A program made the position numbers and the translations under genes. A stretch of 45,868 bases of DNA from a virus. The notes under the pieces were generated by a model that was not told the origin of the DNA, made no database searches, and was given only the letters and a program-made list of their open reading frames with translations. The stretch is from the IMG/VR virus record IMGVR_UViG_3300030419_006693, positions 1-45,868 of that record. One strand, written 5' to 3'. Positions 1 through 8,016 of the stretch are shown in pieces (within the stretch, counting starts at the first letter, position 1; every line of letters starts with the position of its first letter).

Positions 1-1
1 A

Positions 2-442
2 GAAAAAATTCAAATTATGAAGGATGCGGAGGAGGGAATATTAGAAGAAGTAAAAGCATATTTAGAAGATAAGGCATTCACAATATATGTATTTAATAAG
101 CTAATTAATTATTTTAATCCGACACAAAATCGCGCTGAATCTGTTAACGATAGTGTAGAAAGAACAATGAGCTTTATGAAGCAAAATTTTGAGAAAGACA
201 AAGAACAGGGGGATTCAGGTGGCTGCGGTGCTAAGCAGGATAAAGAAAAGCTAGAGATAGATACAACAAAAGTATCGACAGACGCGTTTGGACAGACATT
301 CGATAGCGTTGAGCGTCGTGAATTTGAATTAAAAATTTCTGGTAATAACCCTGACCAGACAAATGAATATAAGCTCTACACAGTAGAGGGGCAGCTAGGT
401 AGTGGTGTTGAGATAAAGACGGATCCGAATCAACCCTGTTAA
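2..442 (+). CDS. Hypothetical protein, 3' part (truncated at left edge)
   Basis: The reading frame is open from the first complete codon of the window to a TAA at 440-442. It is therefore probably the end of a longer gene that begins to the left. An internal ATG at 17 has neither a Shine-Dalgarno sequence nor a late-promoter motif in front of it, which argues against it being the true start. The visible 141 residues after that ATG are acidic and hydrophilic, with a short Gly/Cys stretch (GDSGGCGAK) about halfway. That stretch resembles a protease motif only by chance, since no His/Asp partners or fold pattern are visible. The stop overlaps the stop of the opposing clamp-loader gene by 4 nt at a GTTAAC palindrome. 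I do not recognise the family. Confidence 0.6.
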   Translation, partial: EKIQIMKDAEEGILEEVKAYLEDKAFTIYVFNKLINYFNPTQNRAESVNDSVERTMSFMKQNFEKDKEQGDSGGCGAKQDKEKLEIDTTKVSTDAFGQTFDSVERREFELKISGNNPDQTNEYKLYTVEGQLGSGVEIKTDPNQPC

Positions 443-1362
443 CTTATACTTTCTAAATTAACTAAACACGCGAACGCATTAATTTCCTTATCAACAACAA
501 ACGCGCTTTTATATAAATGTTCAGCAATAATACTGATTGTTTGCTTCTTTTTCATCTCATCAATGTTTGCTGTGTAAATAAAGTTTAAGTAATTACCTAA
601 AAGGGTGTCATAATCACCTTGAAATCTATCTTCATTTTCAATTAGATATTTTCTAGCTTCAAGAGAATTCTTAGAAGCTATTTTTTTATAAACCGCTTCG
701 AGCAACTCGTTATCACCAGTAACGCTAACAATACACAGCTCTGAATCAATGATGTTTTTCTGGAGCTCGTTAATTGTTTTCCGCAAGTCGGGGAAGTGAC
801 GCTTGACAAGTTGGATAAATTTTTTCTTTTGTTCTTCTGGGACCGTGATATTTTCATTTTTAAGAATGTTGTAACATCTTTTAACAGCGCGCTCAACGAC
901 AGGTTTAATATCTAAAGCTTGACACCTTGACTGCAGAGCAGGAATAATTTTATGTTTATAGTTTGCTGTCAGAATAAATCTGCAATACTTAGCATACGTC
1001 TCCATCGTATTACGCAAAGCAGATTGTGCTTGCGTGGTTAGACCATCAGCCTCGTCTAGTATAACTACCTTTACCTTACCGTCAAAAGACTTAGTTTGTG
1101 CGAAATTAGTGATATTGTGTCGAATAGTATCAATCCCAGATTCATCAGAAGCGTTGATATAAAGGTAATTACACTTAAGAATATCATTAACAATGACTCT
1201 TGCAAGGGTGGTTTTACCAGTACCAGGATTACCAACAAACAACAAATTAGGAATTTCATCTTTATATTCTTCTACCTGTTTTAATGTTCTTTCATCTAGA
1301 ATAATATCATCTAGAGTAGTTGGCCTATACTTCTCAACCCAAATTTTATCAAAATCAATCAT
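439..1362 (-). CDS. 44: Clamp loader large subunit, AAA+ ATPase (T4 gp44-like)
   Basis: This 307-residue protein is the ATPase that loads the sliding clamp onto primer-template junctions. In T4 it forms a gp44(4):gp62(1) complex. Motifs are clear: the N-terminal WVEKYRP box of RFC-type loaders (residues 8-14), a Walker A GNPGTGKTT at 44-52, a Walker B ILDEAD at 101-106, and the SRC arginine-finger motif at 145-147. Its length is close to T4 gp44 (319 aa). Its partner gp62 is not visible in this window. It lies directly downstream of the dUTPase gene (2 nt gap) and shares that transcript. The upstream sequence GGTAAATAATT resembles the late motif but overlaps the dut stop, so its role is unclear. 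Confidence 0.95.
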   Translation of the reverse strand: MIDFDKIWVEKYRPTTLDDIILDERTLKQVEEYKDEIPNLLFVGNPGTGKTTLARVIVNDILKCNYLYINASDESGIDTIRHNITNFAQTKSFDGKVKVVILDEADGLTTQAQSALRNTMETYAKYCRFILTANYKHKIIPALQSRCQALDIKPVVERAVKRCYNILKNENITVPEEQKKKFIQLVKRHFPDLRKTINELQKNIIDSELCIVSVTGDNELLEAVYKKIASKNSLEARKYLIENEDRFQGDYDTLLGNYLNFIYTANIDEMKKKQTISIIAEHLYKSAFVVDKEINAFACLVNLESIS

Positions 1363-1364
1363 AA

Positions 1365-1796
1365 TTATTTACCTGAAGAACCAAAGCCTTTTGCGCCGCG
1401 TTTTGATTCCATAATTTCACCCTCACTTACATCAACGTTATAATTCCTATATACAACAAACTGCGCAACTCTATCGCCTGCTTTAACTTCGTAATCAGTA
1501 TCAGTATTATTATATAATTTTACACCCGCATCTCCACGGTATCCTTGATCAATAATACCCGGATGCGGAATAATTCCATGTTTGAAGCCTAGACCGGATC
1601 GGCCTTCTACTTTTACCCAGAATCCCAAATCAATATATGCAAATTTTAATCCCACATCCACCACAGCAGACCCTCGTGCAGGGATAATTTTATCTTCAAC
1701 TGATGTTACATCTAACCCTGTATCCGTTTCGTGATTTTTCGTCGGGATTACAGCTTTATCATTCGTTTTTTTAAATTTTACAGCTACCGTTGACAT
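1365..1796 (-). CDS. dut: Deoxyuridine triphosphatase (dUTPase)
   Basis: The enzyme hydrolyses dUTP to dUMP and pyrophosphate, keeping uracil out of phage DNA and feeding dTMP synthesis. All five motifs of the trimeric dUTPase family are visible in order: TGLDV (I), GRSGLGF (II), GIIDQGYRGD (III), GDRVAQFV (IV) and RGAKGFGSSG (V), the last being the P-loop-like C-terminal arm. The protein is about 143 aa, normal for a homotrimeric dUTPase. I start it at the ATG at 1796 (MSTVAVKF); another in-frame ATG two codons upstream at 1802 is equally possible. It is divergent from the gene at 1850, with only about 50 nt between them, and co-directional with the clamp-loader gene. Confidence 0.96.
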   Translation of the reverse strand: MSTVAVKFKKTNDKAVIPTKNHETDTGLDVTSVEDKIIPARGSAVVDVGLKFAYIDLGFWVKVEGRSGLGFKHGIIPHPGIIDQGYRGDAGVKLYNNTDTDYEVKAGDRVAQFVVYRNYNVDVSEGEIMESKRGAKGFGSSGK

Positions 1797-1836
1797 ATAC
1801 ATATGATAAGGTATATTGCAAAAAGTTCAAGCAAAG

Positions 1837-1844
1837 ATTAAATA
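1837..1844 (+). promoter_or_regulatory. Late promoter-like motif ATTAAATA
   Basis: This is a variant of the T4 late consensus TATAAATA. It lies 5 nt before the ATG at 1850, the same spacing seen at many other genes in the window. Confidence 0.45.
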
Positions 1845-1849
1845 TATGT

Positions 1850-2290
1850 ATGGCCGAAGAATTAGACGAGGCTGTTAACGACATTATTACGCAGTTAAAG
1901 CAAAATAATAAAGTTGCAAAAGCTCCTATAGAAGAGAGTATTCTTAATAAAGAAGACTTAGAGGATTTTCTTATTCAAAATTCAGGTAAACTAATTAAAA
2001 AATCATTGAGTATTGTAGATAATGTCAATGATTACATTTCCTCTGCTCCGGAAAACAGAGATGTTGCGGCGCTTGCTGAGCTTATTAAAGCATCGTCTTC
2101 TGCTATCGAGACACTAAACAAACTTCATACTGCTAAAGAAAGAAACGAAACACAAGTTACCGTTAAGCAGATGGACGTTGAAAGTAAAGAGCGCCTTAAT
2201 ATTGCTGATAATGGCACTAAGCTCTTACTGTCGAGAGATGATATTATGAAGGCTCTCGTAGATAAAGACGACGACGTAATCGACGTTTAG
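1850..2290 (+). CDS. Possible terminase small subunit (T4 gp16-like)
   Basis: The product is a 146-residue, acidic, largely helical protein. The middle (ENRDVAALAELIKASSSAIE then TLNKLH) and the end (NIADNGTKLLLSRDDIMKAL) resemble by eye the core helix pair and C-terminal tail of T4 gp16, which recognises DNA for packaging and stimulates the gp17 nuclease/ATPase. The reading frame extends 20 codons further upstream, but I place the start at ATG 1850 (MAEELDEAV) because a late-type motif ends 5 nt before it. No large terminase gene is next to it; the next gene is on the other strand and the stops overlap by 4 nt. The identification rests on weak similarity and length, so another late structural helper remains possible. 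Confidence 0.5.
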   Translation: MAEELDEAVNDIITQLKQNNKVAKAPIEESILNKEDLEDFLIQNSGKLIKKSLSIVDNVNDYISSAPENRDVAALAELIKASSSAIETLNKLHTAKERNETQVTVKQMDVESKERLNIADNGTKLLLSRDDIMKALVDKDDDVIDV

Positions 2291-2910
2291 TACATGCTAG
2301 GTCCCTTTTTTAAATCTGACATATACTGCAATGTATAAGAAGCAGCCTCTGGAGATGGCGTAGCTGGATCAGAAGGGATTTTAGTGTTTTGCTTTGGAAG
2401 AGATCTTTCAGTTGGTGATAAAGGCGTGCCTACGTGATCTGCAGTTCCTGTTGTACCACGCGCAGTTCGATTTTGGATGTTATTGGGATCTTCTTCCGCT
2501 TCTTCTGGTTTGATATTAACCTTATCCTTCCGTCTCATTGCGTCAGGTATAGGCAATAAATTTGGAGCATATTGAACAGCTTGGCCGAGCTCACCTGGTA
2601 CCGATATATGATGTGTGTATCTCCCGCCACCGGAGTCAAGCGCGAGATTTAATATAACATGTAACGACGAGCTTTCAGCGCTAGCGGGAAATCTAGCTGG
2701 GTCTGTATCTTTGATCCCTGTGACTCTAATATGTAGACCTGAGTTAATCATATCGTCAATAAGGTCTCTTGTATTATTTCCTAAAGATTTATAACACTCG
2801 GTAGATTTAAAATCATCATTAAACTTAAAGACGTCACCCACAAGAAAACCGCCTCGCTCATATCTTCTCATGTAAGATTCATGTAAAGTAACAAATTTTT
2901 TGCCTGCCAT
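2287..2910 (-). CDS. Hypothetical late protein
   Basis: This encodes a 207-residue protein I do not recognise. The first ~120 residues look folded, with hydrophobic strands such as HVILNLAL. The last ~80 are rich in Pro, Glu, Asn and Thr and probably disordered (PEEAEEDPNN, PSDPATPSPEAA). No signal peptide or membrane segment is visible. An exact TATAAATA lies 5 nt upstream of its ATG, so it should be a late gene, hence probably a virion or assembly protein, even though it sits on the minus strand beside early-type genes. Its stop overlaps the stop of the gp16-like gene by 4 nt. Confidence 0.8.
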   Translation of the reverse strand: MAGKKFVTLHESYMRRYERGGFLVGDVFKFNDDFKSTECYKSLGNNTRDLIDDMINSGLHIRVTGIKDTDPARFPASAESSSLHVILNLALDSGGGRYTHHISVPGELGQAVQYAPNLLPIPDAMRRKDKVNIKPEEAEEDPNNIQNRTARGTTGTADHVGTPLSPTERSLPKQNTKIPSDPATPSPEAASYTLQYMSDLKKGPSMY

Positions 2911-2915
2911 AATAT

Positions 2916-2923
2916 TATTTATA
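2916..2923 (-). promoter_or_regulatory. T4-type late promoter TATAAATA
   Basis: This is an exact match to the T4 late consensus on the minus strand, separated by 5 nt from the ATG at 2910. Transcription would be expected to start at or next to the start codon. Confidence 0.75.
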
Positions 2924-2956
2924 CAAACTTGTAAATAATCACACGGATCTACAAAC

Positions 2957-3220
2957 TTAATCTCTAAGAAATTCAGCTATAGTATAAAATGCTGTAAACG
3001 CTTCTACGTCCTCATCTTTAGCAGGGCCCAAATCTTCCTCAATTTCAAAAGAGTGTGTGGTGTATACTGTCTTTTCATGTACCCATCGACCACCTTTAAC
3101 AAAAACTCGACCTTCTTCTCCAGGTAAATTTAATTTAGAGTAAACCTTCTCCCTAAGAGCACTTACTAGTTCAAATGGAGTTATTTCTATATCAACGACA
3201 GTCTTGCCTTTAATTTGCAT
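2957..3220 (-). CDS. Small hypothetical protein
   Basis: This is an 87-residue protein with mixed charge. It starts MQIKGKTVVDIEITPFELV and ends in FTAFYTIAEFLRD. Alternating hydrophobic and charged residues suggest a small alpha/beta domain, and no motif identifies its family. Upstream on the minus strand is AAGGAACTACAATATAAT rather than a late motif. This resembles a sigma70-type -10 box preceded by a GGAACT element also found before the genes at 33067 and 45070, so the gene is probably early or middle. It is divergent from gp25. Confidence 0.7.
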   Translation of the reverse strand: MQIKGKTVVDIEITPFELVSALREKVYSKLNLPGEEGRVFVKGGRWVHEKTVYTTHSFEIEEDLGPAKDEDVEAFTAFYTIAEFLRD

Positions 3221-3224
3221 ACTT

Positions 3225-3242
3225 AATTATATTGTAGTTCCT
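3225..3242 (-). promoter_or_regulatory. Putative early/middle promoter (AAGGAACT...TATAAT)
   Basis: The minus strand reads AAGGAACTACAATATAAT about 4 nt before the ATG at 3220. A TATAAT hexamer preceded by AAGGAACT recurs, with small variations, upstream of the genes starting at 33067 and 45070. No -35 box was identified. Confidence 0.35.
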
Positions 3243-3265
3243 TAAATTCGATTTACCACTGAGGT

Positions 3266-3273
3266 ATTAAATA
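3266..3273 (+). promoter_or_regulatory. Late promoter-like motif ATTAAATA
   Basis: This is a variant of TATAAATA ending 6 nt before the gp25 ATG at 3280. It would drive the gp25-gp6 virion operon. Confidence 0.5.
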
Positions 3274-3279
3274 TTATTA

Positions 3280-3768
3280 ATGCCTCTAATAAAAATACCT
3301 GAATTATCAGTAGGTGAGCTAGAAAACACTAGCCTAGACAACAACTACTTATATAAAGATCTACGTTTAGATTTAGAGATGGCTGTCTACTACAATAAAC
3401 AGCTACGCAGAAGAGAGCAGCTAAAAGATGTACAAGGTATTTTTGATTTAGATGCTGTAAAAAACAGTATTACAACTATCTTTTTAACAGCCCCCGGGCA
3501 AAAAATATTAAACCCAAATTTCGGAATCGACTTGAGAAGACATTTATTTGAACAAGTAACACCGTTTGAAGAAAGTCAAATACGGAAAGACATATTTCGA
3601 AATTTACCTAAGCAAGAGCCACGTGTACAATTAGAGAACGTAGATGTAGTAGCAAAGCCTGATGAGAATCGTTTTGATATCTTTTTACAATTAAATGTAC
3701 CATCTTTAAATGCTTATGGCATAACCCTCGAATCACGCTTAAATAAAGAAGGATACTATATAATTTAG
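3280..3768 (+). CDS. 25: Baseplate wedge protein, GPW/gp25 family (T4 gp25-like)
   Basis: This 162-residue protein belongs to the gp25 family. In T4, gp25 sits in the inner baseplate, forms the wedge core with gp6 and gp53, and primes sheath assembly. The diagnostic segment is AVKNSITTIFLTAPGQKIL followed by NPNFGIDLRRHLFE, the family's 'TxxGeRlxnPxFG' signature. The C-terminal half is a strand-rich section (VQLENVDVVAKPD...) typical of the fold. It is about 30 residues longer than T4 gp25 (132 aa), the extra length being N-terminal. It is followed after 2 nt by gp6, matching the functional pairing in contractile injection systems. A late-type motif lies 6 nt upstream. Confidence 0.92.
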   Translation: MPLIKIPELSVGELENTSLDNNYLYKDLRLDLEMAVYYNKQLRRREQLKDVQGIFDLDAVKNSITTIFLTAPGQKILNPNFGIDLRRHLFEQVTPFEESQIRKDIFRNLPKQEPRVQLENVDVVAKPDENRFDIFLQLNVPSLNAYGITLESRLNKEGYYII

Positions 3769-3770
3769 CC

Positions 3771-5609
3771 ATGCAGAGTAATAAGAAAGACAACAAATTT
3801 TTAGATTTTAACTTACCGCAGGACGCGTATGTAGCGTTTGATGCTACTACTTTAAAAGACTTTATCATTCAGCGCTTGAATGAAAACGAAAAGTTTACAG
3901 ATCAAAACTACGAAGGAAGTAACCTAGCAGCAATAATTGACATTATTGCTTATTCTTATCATGTTCTTCTCTTCTATTTAAACAACACAGCTTCAGAAGT
4001 TGATTTTAACCAAGCTACCCTGTATGAAAACATGAACAGGATAGTAAAGCTTATTGGATATAAACCAACAGGAAAACAAACATCTGTTGTTCCAATAAAC
4101 GCTGTAGCTAGTGATAGTTTAGGTAGTGGAAATTATACTATAAGAAAATATAGTTACTTTTTAGCTGATTCAAATACTCAGTATACCTTTAACGAGGATT
4201 ATTCTTTTGATAAGACCGTCGATGGTACTGAGATTATTGAAACATTAAACAATAATGTAGTATTATACCAAGGCACAGTAAACGAGTACCCTGATTATAC
4301 TGCGCAAGGGATCGCTTTCGAAACGCTTCCTATTGTAGTTGATAACATTACCGATGCAGCTGATTCTAGATTTATAGCTGATAATACTGTTAGCGTGTAT
4401 GTTAAAGAAGCAGCTACTGATAAATATTACGAGTATGCTGAAGTTGATAGTTTATATTTAACAAGTGCTGTTGATAGAGTATATGAAAGGCGGTTAAATG
4501 AAAATGGATTCTACGAAATAAAATTTGGTGATGGTTCTTTTGGAAAAAAATTAGAAAGAGATGATATTGTTTCGGTTAATTATATTTTATCAGACAACGA
4601 AAAAGGAATTATTAGTAAAAATAGAATAAATGGAAATAAAATATTTGTTTATGATTCGCCGAGACAAAGGCAAATATTTGTTGACACATACACCAACCAA
4701 GAAGAAACAACATTTATCGATACGTCAAACGGATCTAATCTAACTATTAATAACCCTGTTAACTCATCTACCCTCACAGATGAAGAGACGGTCGAAGATA
4801 TAAGGCAAAACGCTTCGAAACTGTTTTCTTCGCAGCTTAGATTAGTCACCGGTGAAGATTATGAATTCTTTATAAAGAAAAATTTAGCTAATATTGTTAA
4901 TAGCGTTAAGGTTGTAAATAACGATGAATACCTTAACGGGTATATTCAATATTTCTATGACATTTGTGTAGACCCTAATAAAGTAAACCGCGTCCTTATA
5001 AACCAAGTAAATTTTGCCGACGCGTGCGATTTTAATAACGTTAATGTTTTTATAACGCCAAACTTTACTATAACTGAAGATAAAGCATACCCACCGTTTT
5101 TGAGTGTATCATTGAAAAACTTATTAGTTTCAACAACACAGGATAGAAAAATGGTTTCTAATGATGTTATTCCACGGGATCCAATTTACATGGCTTTTGG
5201 ACTAGGAATGAGTAATAATCCAAATCTAGATGTGAATGTTATTAATAATACTAAATTATATTTAGTTAGGGAAACCAACAATAAAATTAGTAAATCTACT
5301 CTTGTTGCTAAGGCTGCAGCTATTATTAGAAAATACTTTTTACCAAAAAATAACGAACTAGGTCAAACAATAAACGTTGCAGAGATGGCTGGTGAGATAT
5401 TAACAATAACGGGTGTTAAGAGAATTTTTACAAAAAATGAAATTGACGGATCAGTATTTAACGGGTTGTCATTTTTATCATTTAATCCACAATACCCAGA
5501 AAGTGATATAGATTTGGTTAACCAGGATATAGCTTTACCGTATTTTAAGTTTCCTTATCTATACAACACCCAAACTGTAGGTAATAACATAACTGTTATT
5601 GATGAGTAA
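3771..5609 (+). CDS. 6: Baseplate wedge protein (T4 gp6-like)
   Basis: This 612-residue protein matches T4 gp6 (660 aa), a universal baseplate wedge component that dimerises to form the inner ring. The N-terminal ~100 residues carry the family pattern: a short helix, NYEGSNLAAIIDIIAYSYHV then LLFYLNNTASEVDF, and a segment ending KLIGYKPTGK. The middle holds an FGDGSFG turn and an ISVNY-like strand as in gpJ/gp6 proteins, and the C-terminal third contains VAKAAAIIRKYFLP and INVAEMAGEILTITGVKRI. It is translated 2 nt after gp25 without an obvious Shine-Dalgarno sequence, so it probably depends on coupling. Its end overlaps the next start by 8 nt. Confidence 0.9.
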   Translation: MQSNKKDNKFLDFNLPQDAYVAFDATTLKDFIIQRLNENEKFTDQNYEGSNLAAIIDIIAYSYHVLLFYLNNTASEVDFNQATLYENMNRIVKLIGYKPTGKQTSVVPINAVASDSLGSGNYTIRKYSYFLADSNTQYTFNEDYSFDKTVDGTEIIETLNNNVVLYQGTVNEYPDYTAQGIAFETLPIVVDNITDAADSRFIADNTVSVYVKEAATDKYYEYAEVDSLYLTSAVDRVYERRLNENGFYEIKFGDGSFGKKLERDDIVSVNYILSDNEKGIISKNRINGNKIFVYDSPRQRQIFVDTYTNQEETTFIDTSNGSNLTINNPVNSSTLTDEETVEDIRQNASKLFSSQLRLVTGEDYEFFIKKNLANIVNSVKVVNNDEYLNGYIQYFYDICVDPNKVNRVLINQVNFADACDFNNVNVFITPNFTITEDKAYPPFLSVSLKNLLVSTTQDRKMVSNDVIPRDPIYMAFGLGMSNNPNLDVNVINNTKLYLVRETNNKISKSTLVAKAAAIIRKYFLPKNNELGQTINVAEMAGEILTITGVKRIFTKNEIDGSVFNGLSFLSFNPQYPESDIDLVNQDIALPYFKFPYLYNTQTVGNNITVIDE

Positions 5610-8007
5610 CATAAGGACAAATTTTGCTACTATTAGCGTCATAGATTATAAAGGGCATCACGTGCTCTCTTCTTACAATCTACCTATTACTCCGTTATCA
5701 TTTTTCGCTAATGTACCAACGCAAACAGACGATGATTCACTATCGTTAAACAATACTGAAGTTACATTTGACTACGGTGACGGATCAATTGAAGAAGCTA
5801 CTTCTATATATAAAGAAAATGGAAACAATGTGTTAAGTGCTGGTCACACTTTCCATTTACCCGGGTTATACACAGTTAGAATGGTATTGCGAGATTGCAA
5901 CAACAATGCGATACTAGCAACACAAACTAAAGATATTGAAATAGAAGATTATATTACTAACACATTTACTGTTACGTGTCTAGATCTTGACCCTGGGTAC
6001 CATTTAATGCTATCTGCTGGAGAGTTTTCAACACCCTTAACAGTTAATTCTCAATCCCCGTTTTATCAGGATTTTCAAGACATATACTTTACCGTATCAG
6101 GTACAGATTGCCCGAATTATTTTAATTTGGATAACAACAAGTGGAATCATCTTCAGAACTATTTCTCTTTCTATAAAAAACAATTTTTACCTAATTTAAC
6201 AGGATTTGAATATAATGAAATAACTAAAGTCTCACTATCTTCACAAAACCTATATGTCAGGCTTAGCGGTGATGAGTTAGTAACTTCTTCTACATCTTCA
6301 CCGTCATCCGTGGTAGCTGGTACATCAGGTACACAAATAATATACTTTAAAACCGAACAACAAGATGCTTCAAATCTTACCAACCAGCTTCGGCCTATAT
6401 TTTTAAGCTTTTATAAAGATAGAAAAAATATATATTCAAGAGGGACGTTTACATACGGTAACCACAATTATTCGAATAATTTTATGGTCAGTCTCTCCAC
6501 TATTGTTGGGATGACTTACATTCAGCACCCGTCTGCGGGGCACATTTCGATAACCTCAAACGGACTAGATAACGAAGGAGATGAAATTAACTCATTTGAA
6601 CTTAGCCCGGTGCAGTATAAGAATACTGATATCCCGTTTATACTAAAGCCAAAAAATCAAAATGAGTATACAATGAAGTCGTTATCTGCCGGTCCTTATT
6701 CCCCAGAACCAGAGGCTTCAAATTATAATCCGAATTGTGGAGTGGAGCTAATATGTGATCCTTCATTTTTATTACCGGGTGGTATAGGTGGGTGCTCCGG
6801 TGGGACGAAGGTGGATACAGATTATTATTCTATTAGTAGTATAAGCGACACTCTATCATCTATTGGTACAGATTTTTGGAATAGGTTAGTATTAAATTAT
6901 AATGATAGTATATATTCTAACGTTAGTGCAGTAGTTATGAACGTGACGCTAAGTGCTAGAAATATTTACCTAGACACACGCACTAGCACAGAGTACTTTT
7001 TAACCGGAGGAACGAGCTTTAGTTTGTATCCTAAAAACTACTACGATCTTAACAAAGTTAATGAGGACTTTGATTTTGAGCAAATGATAAAGGATCTAAG
7101 ATTCCAGGAAGTATTGCTCGATGATGAAGTATTCTTTACTGATTATATTGGATCTATTTTTGGTGGAATAAGTAGTAGCAACGCTGCTCTTGGTAAAAAA
7201 TTATACGAAAGCATAATTAACTTTGTTCAAAATACATCTGATGTAGATGTTTGTAATATTACAGCTTTAGATGGATTAAGCAAACTGGTAGATAACGAAA
7301 CCTTAATTTATCATAGTAACTACCCAGCTAGCATAAAGCGTTTAATTAATCTGTTTAGCGTTCAGTTTAATAAATTTAGAGGATATCAAAATCAATTTAG
7401 TCAAAATTTTGATACAAGAAATAGAACGACTAAAGAAATTTACGGGTCAAATTTAGGAGACGAAATATCGTTCTTGACTCACATTATGACAGGTGGTGAA
7501 GATATTGTCGCCTATGAAAAATTTAGCGGTGATTACACGCAGTTAAATTCTTATCAACCTTTAAGCTTGTCTGGCTCACAAGCTGTTACAACTACTACGC
7601 TCCCTGGAACGTGGCCATTTGGATTTCAAGGGAAGGGTAACATGGAAATGGTTACTTATTCCTTAAGCACATACAGTGATAACTGGGGTTGGCCGTTAGT
7701 GCTTCCGGAAGATGTATTAACAAAAGAAACTTCAGCTTCCGATATTGAAAGCTACTATACATTTTACACATATATTTGTGGTGGTGAGAATACTGTTCAA
7801 AATGGTATAATAGACTGGAGCAATCCCCAGACCGGTATAATGGATACATCCTATTATACAGGCGCTGCCGGTGAACCTACTCACAGTAAAGGTGCTAAAG
7901 AATTAACATTTAACACGGGACTGACCGGGTTAGAGGGTGATAACAATATCTTTGATATAATGATAAGAGATTCATTATTTAGTAGTCTATCTCTATTCGA
8001 AGGATAA
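5602..8007 (+). CDS. Large virion protein with N-terminal PKD-like domain
   Basis: This 801-residue protein directly follows gp6, where T4 has gp7, but I see no recognisable gp7 sequence. Residues ~45-115 look like a PKD/Ig-type beta-sandwich: VTFDYGDGS, then a loop, then HTFHLPGLYTVRMVLRDCNN. The centre has a Gly/Cys-rich stretch (GVELICDPSFLLPGGIGGC). The C-terminal half is a helical-plus-strand region with YPASIKRLINLFSVQFNKFR. The start is ATG 5602, overlapping the gp6 stop by 8 nt, which implies translational coupling. It is probably a baseplate wedge or tail-fibre attachment protein. The PKD domain could mediate carbohydrate or protein contacts; this is inferred from fold type only. Confidence 0.75.
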   Translation: MSNIRTNFATISVIDYKGHHVLSSYNLPITPLSFFANVPTQTDDDSLSLNNTEVTFDYGDGSIEEATSIYKENGNNVLSAGHTFHLPGLYTVRMVLRDCNNNAILATQTKDIEIEDYITNTFTVTCLDLDPGYHLMLSAGEFSTPLTVNSQSPFYQDFQDIYFTVSGTDCPNYFNLDNNKWNHLQNYFSFYKKQFLPNLTGFEYNEITKVSLSSQNLYVRLSGDELVTSSTSSPSSVVAGTSGTQIIYFKTEQQDASNLTNQLRPIFLSFYKDRKNIYSRGTFTYGNHNYSNNFMVSLSTIVGMTYIQHPSAGHISITSNGLDNEGDEINSFELSPVQYKNTDIPFILKPKNQNEYTMKSLSAGPYSPEPEASNYNPNCGVELICDPSFLLPGGIGGCSGGTKVDTDYYSISSISDTLSSIGTDFWNRLVLNYNDSIYSNVSAVVMNVTLSARNIYLDTRTSTEYFLTGGTSFSLYPKNYYDLNKVNEDFDFEQMIKDLRFQEVLLDDEVFFTDYIGSIFGGISSSNAALGKKLYESIINFVQNTSDVDVCNITALDGLSKLVDNETLIYHSNYPASIKRLINLFSVQFNKFRGYQNQFSQNFDTRNRTTKEIYGSNLGDEISFLTHIMTGGEDIVAYEKFSGDYTQLNSYQPLSLSGSQAVTTTTLPGTWPFGFQGKGNMEMVTYSLSTYSDNWGWPLVLPEDVLTKETSASDIESYYTFYTYICGGENTVQNGIIDWSNPQTGIMDTSYYTGAAGEPTHSKGAKELTFNTGLTGLEGDNNIFDIMIRDSLFSSLSLFEG

Positions 8008-8010
8008 ATA
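8003..8010 (+). promoter_or_regulatory. T4-type late promoter GATAAATA
   Basis: This differs from the consensus by one base at the first position. It overlaps the stop codon of the preceding gene (TAA at 8005-8007) and ends 6 nt before the ATG at 8017. Confidence 0.65.
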
Positions 8011-8016
8011 TGTTTA

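Noticed and set aside
196-240. GDSGG motif in the left-edge gene as a third serine protease
   Set aside because: The motif sits in a short polar stretch with no His/Asp partners and no beta-barrel pattern.
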